The notes under the pieces are model-generated. The model had not been told where the DNA came from. It did no database searches and saw only the letters and a list, made by a program, of their open reading frames with translations. This document shows positions 5,852 to 11,223 of a stretch of 11,223 nucleotides of DNA, one piece after another. This stretch comes from an uncultured Propionibacteriaceae bacterium. GTDB lineage: Bacteria; Actinomycetota; Actinomycetes; Propionibacteriales; Propionibacteriaceae. Each line of letters opens with the position of its first letter. Within the stretch, counting starts at the first letter, position 1. Location: assembly GCA_945875065.1 (NCBI GenBank), contig CAMCJC010000052.1, positions 1 to 11,223 of the forward strand, in the 5' to 3' direction. The position numbers and the translations under genes were made by a program.

Positions 5852-7507
5852 ATGCCATCGCTCCACCTGTCCGGTGTGTCCGGCTCCTTCGGCGCACATT
5901 TCTTGTTCCGTGACCTAGACCTGACGGTTGCCCCGGGGGACGTTGTCGCCTTGGTGGGGCCCAATGGCGCTGGCAAGTCGACGCTGCTGCGTATGATCGC
6001 TGGCCAGTTGCCCGTCGAGGCCGGTGACATCTACACTGTTCCCCGCGACGCTACCGTCGGGTACCTCCCGCAGTCCGTCCCCGATGTCTCGGAGACCATC
6101 GCCGGGTACGCTGGGCGGCGCACCGGCGTCACGCAGGCCCTCGCGAGGTACGAGGCGGCGACTGCAGCCCTCGCCGACGGCGTCCCAGGCAGCGATGACG
6201 AGTATAGCGCGGCACTCGACCGGTGGCTGGCCCTGGGCGGCGCTGATCTTGACGTCCGCCTATCCGAGACGTTGGCGAGGATCGGTCTTCGAGTCGAGTT
6301 GGACCGGCCATTGGGTGCCCTGTCGGGCGGGCAGGCGGCTCGGGCGGCGATGGCCTCAGTCCTGGTAAGCCGCTTTGATGTGTTGCTACTCGACGAGCCG
6401 ACGAACAACCTCGACGAGCGCGGGCTGGCCGAGATGGTCGCTTTCGTGCGGGGCGTCGATGCGCCGGTTTTGATCGCTTCACACGACCGTCACTTCCTCG
6501 ACGAGGTAGCCACCAGTGTGCTGGAGCTGGACATTCGCCAGCAGCGGGTGAACGCATTCGCTGGGGGCTGGACCGACTACCGAGAGGCGAAGCAGCTCCA
6601 AGTGCGGCAACGTCGCGAGGAATACCAGAGATTTACCAACGAGCGGGATGCCCTGCAGGGCTTCGCACGACGTCAGGAGCAATGGGCCGACAAGGCCCGT
6701 GCCGCTGCTCATCAGCACGCTCACGACCCGAACCACATCGGCAAGATCGACTGGACGGTGGTGAACTCCGGCATCAAGAAGCAGGAGCAGCGGGCACGGC
6801 GGGCTCGCGATGCGGTAAAACGCCTGGAGGAGCCGGAGCAGCTTCGCAAGGAGTGGGTGCTGCGCTACCACATCGAGGAGGCGCCGACGCCCGCCGATGT
6901 GGTCCTCACCCTCAATGAGGTCGTCGCTGCGGCGGGCAGCTTCCGTGTCGGTCCCGTCTCCACCCATGTCCCCGCTGGTTCGCGCGTGGCGCTGGTGGGT
7001 GAGAACGGCTCGGGTAAGTCCACGCTATTGCGGGTCCTCCTCGGCGCCGCGCCCGCCAGCGGCCGGGTATCATGGGGTGCTCGGACTAGCATCGGGGTCC
7101 TTGACCAAGAACGGTCCGTCGTCAGCGGGGAGCAACCGCTGCTCGACGTAGTCATGGCCGCGATCGGCACGGACGACTACGCCGAAACCCGCACCCTGTT
7201 GGCCAAGTTCCAGCTGGGCGCAGAACATGTGATGCGCCCGTGCAGCACCTTGTCACTGGGTGAACGGACCCGCGCAGCCTTAGCCGTGCTCCAGATCCGG
7301 CCGACTAACGTCTTGGTCCTCGACGAGCCCACCAACCATGCTGACCTCGAAACCATCGAACAGCTGCAGGCCGCGTTGGAGGGCTTCGGCGGCACGATCC
7401 TGATCGTCACCCATGACCGGTCCCTCGTCGACGCCTTGCACGTGGACACCACTTGGACGTTCGTTCGCGACGGAACCCGGGCTCAGATTGATATCAACCG
7501 CCACTGA
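5852..7507 (+). CDS. ABC-F family ATPase (ribosome-associated, possible antibiotic-resistance type)
   Basis: A 551-aa protein with two ABC ATPase domains in one chain and no membrane segments, the ABC-F layout. Domain 1 has Walker A GPNGAGKST (36-44), signature LSGGQ (157-161) and Walker B LLLDEP (178-183) followed by TNNLD. Domain 2 has GENGSGKST (about 383-391), a variant signature LSLGE (about 466-470) and LVLDEPTNHAD (about 487-497). The roughly 90-residue charged linker between them (around 240-335) is the P-site tRNA-interaction motif. ABC-F proteins bind the ribosomal E site and either rescue stalled ribosomes or dislodge antibiotics such as macrolides, lincosamides and streptogramins. 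Which applies here cannot be told from sequence. An in-frame ATG at 5834 exists, but ATG 5852 is preferred because GAGG lies 7 nt before it and the family normally starts near SLHLSGVS. It runs as a single gene and overlaps the convergent gene by 25 nt. Confidence 0.93.
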   Translation: MPSLHLSGVSGSFGAHFLFRDLDLTVAPGDVVALVGPNGAGKSTLLRMIAGQLPVEAGDIYTVPRDATVGYLPQSVPDVSETIAGYAGRRTGVTQALARYEAATAALADGVPGSDDEYSAALDRWLALGGADLDVRLSETLARIGLRVELDRPLGALSGGQAARAAMASVLVSRFDVLLLDEPTNNLDERGLAEMVAFVRGVDAPVLIASHDRHFLDEVATSVLELDIRQQRVNAFAGGWTDYREAKQLQVRQRREEYQRFTNERDALQGFARRQEQWADKARAAAHQHAHDPNHIGKIDWTVVNSGIKKQEQRARRARDAVKRLEEPEQLRKEWVLRYHIEEAPTPADVVLTLNEVVAAAGSFRVGPVSTHVPAGSRVALVGENGSGKSTLLRVLLGAAPASGRVSWGARTSIGVLDQERSVVSGEQPLLDVVMAAIGTDDYAETRTLLAKFQLGAEHVMRPCSTLSLGERTRAALAVLQIRPTNVLVLDEPTNHADLETIEQLQAALEGFGGTILIVTHDRSLVDALHVDTTWTFVRDGTRAQIDINRH

Positions 7508-8181
7508 GGCAGGTAACTATTCAGGGAGTAGGTCGCTCGGCGCCGCCCGTCAGAGCGCGACATTACGCTGGCACAACCATCGGGAGCTGGCCTGTCATCC
7601 CGCCGCGTTCTCGTGTGTGGTGAGTGGGCGGCAGCCGCGAGGGTCGCGCGGTGGCGGGTGTTGCGTCGATCCACCTCGTCGCGGAGGGCGCCAAGGAGCA
7701 TGTCGGCGCGCTCTGGGGACTCGGTCAGCGCCGCAGCGACCCGCTCCGCGATCTCCGGGTCCGCGACGTCCTGGCGCGCGACGACCTGCTCAGCCAGGTC
7801 CCGGCGTCGCAGCTGCGCGTCATCGACGGGGGTGGTGGGGGCCGTGGGGCCGAGGAGCCGAGGCAGCTCGGGCGAAACGGTGACCCCGCTGATCGCTCGC
7901 GCCAGCTGCTGTCGTCCCGCCTCCCGTTCCCGGCGGGCAAGCGCGTCGGCAAGTTCGACGTCGGCCCGCTGAATCAGGGCCTCGATCTCGCGGCACTGTT
8001 CCTCAACCTCGGTCGAGTTGCCGTCCCGAGTCCAGAACTCGGCTGCCTTCAGGCCCAGCCGGCGTTGCTGATCGGCGCGCAGGTCGAGGTCGAACAGCAA
8101 CTCGGAGCGCCGCCGCTCCGCTGCTGCCAGGCGGCTGCGCTCCAGCTGCTCCAGCGTGTAAGTCGTGTAGCCCGAACTCAC
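7483..8181 (-). CDS. Unrecognised charged, coiled-coil-rich protein
   Basis: A 232-aa protein of no family I recognise. It opens MSSGYTTYTLEQLERSRLAA and is rich in Ala, Arg, Glu and Leu with heptad-like spacing through about residue 120 (for example AERRRSELLFDLDLRADQQR and EVEEQCREIEALIQ). A second helical block follows (about 121-175) and then a low-complexity basic tail. There is no signal peptide or membrane segment, so it is probably cytoplasmic and helical. The GTG start is supported by GGAGG 4 nt upstream. The last 25 nt overlap the end of the ABC-F gene, so the final residues (SLNSYLPQWRLISI) may not be native to the family. The upstream region contains the divergent AbrB remnant, and a second copy of this gene's start occurs near 10851. 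Confidence 0.65.
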   Translation of the reverse strand: MSSGYTTYTLEQLERSRLAAAERRRSELLFDLDLRADQQRRLGLKAAEFWTRDGNSTEVEEQCREIEALIQRADVELADALARREREAGRQQLARAISGVTVSPELPRLLGPTAPTTPVDDAQLRRRDLAEQVVARQDVADPEIAERVAAALTESPERADMLLGALRDEVDRRNTRHRATLAAAAHSPHTRTRRDDRPAPDGCASVMSRSDGRRRATYSLNSYLPQWRLISI

Positions 8182-8301
8182 AGTTCCTCCGTTCCCTGCC
8201 CAGCACGCTCCCAGGTCTCACTTCGTAATGACGGACGAATGCGGGCTCCAGCGTCGTCGAGGCGGCGAACGAGACCGGTTGAGACGAGCCGGGTGGGGTC
8301 C

Positions 8302-8543
8302 ATGGGCCTTGGCGTGGCACTGAGCACCACCTATCGGCTGGGAGGTCGCGGAAGGCTGGTCCTCCCCGTAGCGCTCCGGGAGGAACTCGGATTGAAACAG
8401 GGGATGCGTTGACCGTGACCGTCGTGGACGGCCGGATGGTCGCGTCCACGCCTCGGGCGGCGCTGGCTCGGGTGCGTTCGAAAGTGCGTGGGGCCGGGGT
8501 CGTCGTAGAGTTGCTGGCCGATCAGAGGTGGGCTCGAGACTAA
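8302..8543 (+). pseudogene. AbrB/SpoVT-type antitoxin, frameshifted
   Basis: The first frame (ATG 8302, or GTG 8314) gives TTYRLGGRGRLVLPVALREE then LGLKQG, a clear swapped-hairpin AbrB DNA-binding N-terminus, but ends at TGA 8410-8412. The neighbouring frame continues the family pattern from 8403: DALTVTVVDGRMVASTPRAA, ending ELLADQRWARD with TAA at 8541-8543. One missing base in the G run at 8400-8403 explains both. Such proteins bind their own promoter and pair with VapC-type PIN toxins, a relic of which follows directly. A sequencing error in the G run cannot be excluded. Confidence 0.75.
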
Positions 8544-8730
8544 GACGGCCGCCCTGCTGTGGGCGAGAAGGCCGACGCTGAGTCTTGCGGATCGCCTGTG
8601 TCTGGCTCTCGGGCAGCGGCTGAGCCTTCCGGTGCTGACCGCGGATCGCGCTTGGGGGATGAGACGCCCGTGGTGCAGAGCCGGTGAGTTCGGACCCGTC
8701 CGTCAGAAACAGATTGGAGTGGGGTGCTGA
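8542..8730 (+). pseudogene. VapC-type PIN-domain toxin, C-terminal remnant
   Basis: A frame beginning at the antitoxin stop reads ALLWARRPTLSLADRLCLAL, GQRLSLPVLTADRAWG, which matches the end of PIN-domain VapC ribonucleases. The Asp in LSLADR and the Asp in LTADRAW are the usual C-terminal acidic metal-binding positions. The N-terminal half, with the first catalytic Asp, is absent and there is no start codon, so about 80 or more codons have been deleted right after the antitoxin. Recognisable similarity stops near 8665; the frame stays open to TGA 8728-8730 and overlaps the next ORF. The toxin cannot be active. Confidence 0.7.
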
Positions 8731-8923
8731 TCTGGTGCGGGGTCGTGATCCGGGGCGGGCGTTGGAGTTGTTCCGGGAGTCATTGGGGATCGCACGTGGG
8801 TTGGTGGAATGGCGGCCGGGGGATCTTCAAGACTTCTGGGACCTAGGAGTGGCCGTCACCCGGCTCGCCTACACCGCTGATCTGGCTACGCGAATCGGGT
8901 TTGAGGAGTCCGACGACGAGTAG
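8684..8923 (+). CDS. Small TPR-like protein or fragment
   Basis: A 79-aa ORF with a GTG start and no clear ribosome binding site. Residues about 24-65 (GRALELFRESLGIARGLVEW to VAVTRLA) resemble one tetratricopeptide unit of the kind repeated in large actinobacterial signalling and conflict proteins, where ALELYxESLxIxxxL...P...DLxVxxxxLA is typical. One TPR unit alone does not make a stable superhelix, so this may be a leftover of a larger protein or a small adaptor. Codon use is host-like. The end, FEESDDE, is acidic. It overlaps the VapC relic frame by 47 nt, which favours decayed DNA. Confidence 0.4.
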   Translation: MSSDPSVRNRLEWGADLVRGRDPGRALELFRESLGIARGLVEWRPGDLQDFWDLGVAVTRLAYTADLATRIGFEESDDE

Positions 8924-9111
8924 CCGGGATCGAATCCCGTCAACGGGGCTGGCCAGGGTTCGAGAACTGTCCTTCCCGTCTACCAGTGACGCTCGACGCG
9001 GGATCACTCGGAGGCCATGAGGGCCTCGTCGACTGCGTTCGCTGGTGCCGAGGGCACTTGCAACTCAGGCTCGTCCGTCAATACCGGGCGTCGGGTTGAA
9101 GGGAGTCGTTG

Positions 9112-9876
9112 ATGTCTGAGCTGGTGTCTCTGCTGATAACCGCAGGACTGCTCATCGGTGTGCTGGCCTTGATGGTTCGGGGTGCTCGAGGAGGGAAAGG
9201 TCCTGCCCGAACGTGGAGCGCTTTGAACGACTACGACCTCGAGCATCAGCCGTGGGGAGTTGCGCTGCTGGTCGGTCTGGCGTTGGGAGAGATTGCTCGA
9301 GCGCGAGGCGGCGGCATCAACGACATCGGGGCGGTGGCGCTTCTTGTCGGTGTCTGGTGCGGGGTTTCCAAGAAACCCTCCAAGGTGCGCAACTGGGCGA
9401 CTGGACTCATCGGTGTGGTCGCCTCCATCATCGGCTCGGCTACCTTTGTCGCAGACGCGCACACGACACTGGACCAGTTGATGAGGGGCCTGGTCGTCGG
9501 GCTCCTCGGTCTGCTGTTCGGCATGTTCGCGCTCGCTCGTCGCAAACCCTTGCAGGGCCTGACCTGGTTCGCGGCGCTCGACATCGCGGTCTTCTGCACC
9601 GGCCCCCTCGGGCAGAGCTGGTTCGAGGGAGGCGGCTGGGAGGGAGCTACCATCGCGCTGGTCGGGTTCGTCGTCGCGATCGTGCTGGCGTTCATGCCGG
9701 ACTTCGTCATTGAGCTGTTCGCCTTCGCGGCTCTCGTCGCCCAGATTGGGCTGACGGGGACCGGCTACCTGCCCGGGAACCTGATGCACTCGACGGGACC
9801 GGTCGCCATCACCTTTGTCGGCTACGCCCTCGCCCTATTCCTGCGTGGCAAGGTGTGGGGACGCTCACAGACGTAG
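9112..9876 (+). CDS. Multi-pass membrane protein of unknown function
   Basis: A 254-aa hydrophobic protein with about eight predicted membrane segments, roughly at residues 4-22, 47-62, 69-86, 97-117, 125-143, 150-166, 178-215 (possibly two) and 230-245. Loops are short; the largest hydrophilic stretch (about 23-45, RGARGGKGPARTWSALNDYD) follows the first segment and is positively charged, so it is probably cytoplasmic. No transporter or enzyme motif is recognised. ATG 9112 is chosen because GAAGGGAG lies 6 nt upstream. It stands alone: the neighbours on both sides are relics. Confidence 0.75.
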   Translation: MSELVSLLITAGLLIGVLALMVRGARGGKGPARTWSALNDYDLEHQPWGVALLVGLALGEIARARGGGINDIGAVALLVGVWCGVSKKPSKVRNWATGLIGVVASIIGSATFVADAHTTLDQLMRGLVVGLLGLLFGMFALARRKPLQGLTWFAALDIAVFCTGPLGQSWFEGGGWEGATIALVGFVVAIVLAFMPDFVIELFAFAALVAQIGLTGTGYLPGNLMHSTGPVAITFVGYALALFLRGKVWGRSQT

Positions 9877-9893
9877 CGACGCCGACGGGGTAG

Positions 9894-9981
9894 CAAACCT
9901 ACGAAAAGGTCTCGGCGAACCTACGGATTTCTGCCGACGAAACTACGAAAATAGGTTGGCGAAACTACGAGCCATATTCTT
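9894..9981 (+). repeat. Four 22-bp tandem repeats upstream of the ATPase pseudogene
   Basis: An 11-bp core recurs at exactly 22-bp steps: CAAACCTACGA (9894), CGAACCTACGG (9916), CGAAACTACGA (9938) and CGAAACTACGA (9960). The 11 bp between cores differ. The 22-bp phase is about two helical turns, so all cores face the same side of the DNA, as in operators or iterons bound cooperatively by one protein. The array ends inside the likely promoter of the ATPase gene. Confidence 0.8.
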
Positions 9982-9986
9982 TCCGC
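9975..9986 (+). promoter_or_regulatory. Possible leaderless promoter of the ATPase pseudogene
   Basis: TATTCT at 9975-9980 fits TANNNT and ends 6 nt before ATG 9987, with no ribosome binding site between. This spacing would start the transcript at or beside the ATG, a common leaderless arrangement in actinobacteria. The last 22-bp repeats would cover the -35 area. Confidence 0.45.
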
Positions 9987-10813
9987 ATGGTGGAGATGCT
10001 GGAGCGGCACGTGCGGGCCATCGGCGAGCAGTACCTGGCGGCCTTTCCCGATCGTCGTGATCGAGGGGCGCGTCAGGTAGGCAAGACCACCCTCGCCCGG
10101 CAACTCGTGGCCAACACCGGCGCGACCTATGTAACCCTCGACGGCTACGCGGACCGGGTCCTCAACCGCGATGCCGCGCTGCTCCAGTCCGGTCACCAGA
10201 GTGCGTGCCTGCTGGCCCTGATCCGCCTGATCGCAGCCAATCAGGGCGGGGAACTCGTCAAGGCGCGGCTAGCGGAGCAGGCCAGCCTGCCCGCCACCTC
10301 CATCACCCCCTATCTCGACGTGCTCAAGGGGATTTTCGCCATCGAGGAATTGCCGCCCTGGGTCGCCAGTCTGGCCGCGCGGGAGATCGGACGTCGCAAG
10401 GTTGCGGTCGCCGACTCGGCCTTGGGGCTGTGGTTCGCGGGTCTGACCGTGGCGTGGCTTCAGCCTGTCACGGCCGAGGCGCTCGGGGTCCTTTCGAGGC
10501 GTTTGTCGCTATCGAGTTGATGAAGCAGCAAAGTTGGAGTGACCAGGACTTTCGTCTTGCGCACTACCGTGATCGTCGGGGCATCGGGGTAGATGTGATC
10601 ATCGAGTTGGCCGACGGTACCGTGATCGGGGTCGAGGTGAAGACCTCCTCCACCTACCGGAGCGAATACTTCAAAGGGTTGCGATTCCTTCGCGACGCTC
10701 TGGGTGACCGGTTCCGTTGCGGGGTGGTCTTGGGGATGGCCGAGCACGGTTACCGGCTGTCCGACCGTCTCATCGGTCTCCCCGCTGCAGCCCTGTGGGA
10801 AATTCAGCCATGA
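9987..10813 (+). pseudogene. AAA_14/DUF4143 ATPase, decayed
   Basis: The family has an N-terminal AAA_14 ATPase and a C-terminal DUF4143 domain with a restriction-endonuclease-like fold, normally about 400 aa. Here Walker A is kept (GARQVGKTT, about residues 27-35) and is followed by TYVTLDGYADRVLNRDA. The roughly 120 residues that should lie between TLD and GYADRV, with Walker B and the arginine finger region, are missing. The C-domain continues through GELVKARLAEQASLPATSIT. Around 10486-10490 the frame shifts; the first frame stops at 10520, while the true C-terminus (FEAFVAIELMKQQSWS, DVIIELADGTVIGVEVKTSS) carries on in another frame to TGA 10811-10813. Just before Walker A, the residues DRRDR seem to replace an expected IVVIEG-like strand through two compensating single-base indels. 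The product cannot be a functional ATPase. Confidence 0.8.
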
Positions 10814-10850
10814 CCCACCCCGGCGGCCGCAGCCCAACCGCTCAGTGGTA

Positions 10851-10872
10851 TAAGTCGCGTAGCCGAACTCAT
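10851..10872 (-). repeat. Relic resembling the start of the coiled-coil gene at 8181
   Basis: On the minus strand, ATG AGT TCG at 10872 and the next bases match the first codons of the 7483-8181 gene. Compared on the plus strand, 10851-10871 and 8159-8180 agree at 20 of 22 positions, with one mismatch and one missing base. The missing base breaks the frame, and the similarity fades after about 12 codons. It is probably the remnant of a second copy of that gene's 5' end. Confidence 0.5.
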
Positions 10873-10966
10873 ATCGCTCCTGTCATCAATCGGGATTGGA
10901 CGGACGACCCCTGCGCCAGCTCGTGTGGAGGCGGAGAGAGCGGAAGGTTCTGAACAATGCCTCAGA

Positions 10967-11223
10967 CTACGGCGCCGTGAAGGTCGCCCACCATTTCGCG
11001 AAGTCGGGGCAGCGATCCAGCAGGGGTGGAAGACCCGCCTCATCAAGGATGGCGTTGCCGGTGACAATCTTCATGTATTCGGGCTCAAGCTTCATGATGC
11101 GCTTTGAGGGGCTTGTGGCAGGCCCGTCGTTGACATGTTCTGGGCCACCCGCACGCAAGATGGCTTCCTTAAGCTCTCTAATGCTCCTCGCCTTGAGGTG
11201 ACTGCATCCGGCACCGGCATCCA
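10967..11223 (-). CDS. 3' end of an unrecognised gene, running off the window
   Basis: The minus-strand frame is open from the window edge to TAG 10969-10967, giving at least 85 residues. The visible part reads SIRELKEAILRAGG, then IMKLEPEYMKIVTGNAILDE and AGLPPLLDRCPDFAKWWATF before ending TAP. The composition is normal for a soluble protein (mixed charge, two probable helices, no membrane segment), and its codons are slightly less GC-rich than the neighbours'. No family is recognised and the start lies outside the window. An alternative is a fragment left by rearrangement, since the DNA on its 3' side is relic sequence. Confidence 0.5.
   Translation of the reverse strand, partial: DAGAGCSHLKARSIRELKEAILRAGGPEHVNDGPATSPSKRIMKLEPEYMKIVTGNAILDEAGLPPLLDRCPDFAKWWATFTAP

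Noticed and set aside
8925..8945. A T-arm-like stretch, CCGGGATCGAATCCCGT, suggesting a tRNA 3' end or an att site
   Set aside because: Four of five stem pairs and a loop close to TTCGAAT are present, but no acceptor, D or anticodon arm can be built around it, since upstream is coding-like sequence. There is no integrase or second copy in the window.
9004..9789. 261-codon minus-strand frame opposite the membrane protein
   Set aside because: The plus-strand frame has a ribosome binding site and regular membrane segments, while the opposite product is low-complexity and hydrophilic without motifs.
9894..9981. CRISPR array reading of the 22-bp repeats
   Set aside because: The conserved unit is only 11 bp, the spacers are 11 bp, and the array abuts a promoter with no cas gene; too short for CRISPR.

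Overview
The window looks like an accessory or flexible chromosomal region of a high-GC actinobacterium of the Streptomyces/Micromonospora type. This is judged from the strongly GC-rich third codon positions, the use of GTG starts, the Shine-Dalgarno sequences and the actinobacterial style of the recognisable protein families. It mixes intact genes with a large amount of decayed mobile and toxin-antitoxin DNA.

Left part (1-4645): a protein-phosphorylation module. A large membrane-anchored Hanks-type Ser/Thr kinase (48-2711, +) meets tail to tail, sharing a 4-bp CTAG, an opposite-strand operon that reads right to left: a 3' gene fragment of unknown function (4515 to about 4645), a NrdG-like radical-SAM protein (3889-4521), a small zinc-knuckle/FHA protein (3430-3888) and a PP2C phosphatase (2708-3439). 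The four complete genes are packed with no gaps, so kinase, phosphatase, phosphothreonine reader and radical-SAM enzyme probably form one system. The kinase N-terminus carries two copies of SATTLD, each containing a TxxD site of the kind some FHA domains bind when phosphorylated. This is the best candidate for an interesting, poorly described system. It appears to have lost at least one upstream gene to transposon activity.

Middle left (about 4641-5703): an insertion-sequence graveyard. The 3' end of an IS3-family element, with its right terminal inverted repeat, abuts the first 100 bp of a second IS3-type element. That element in turn truncates a frameshifted rve/DDE transposase gene whose outer end keeps a pair of direct repeats.

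Middle (5750-8181): an intact ABC-F ribosome-protection-type ATPase with a structured leader, convergent with a gene for an unrecognised coiled-coil-rich protein.

Right part (8302-11223): a broken AbrB-VapC toxin-antitoxin pair, a small TPR-like ORF, an intact multi-pass membrane protein of unknown function, a precise 22-bp tandem repeat array in front of a decayed AAA_14/DUF4143 ATPase pseudogene, a short relic resembling the start of the coiled-coil gene, and the 3' end of an unrecognised gene running off the window on the minus strand.
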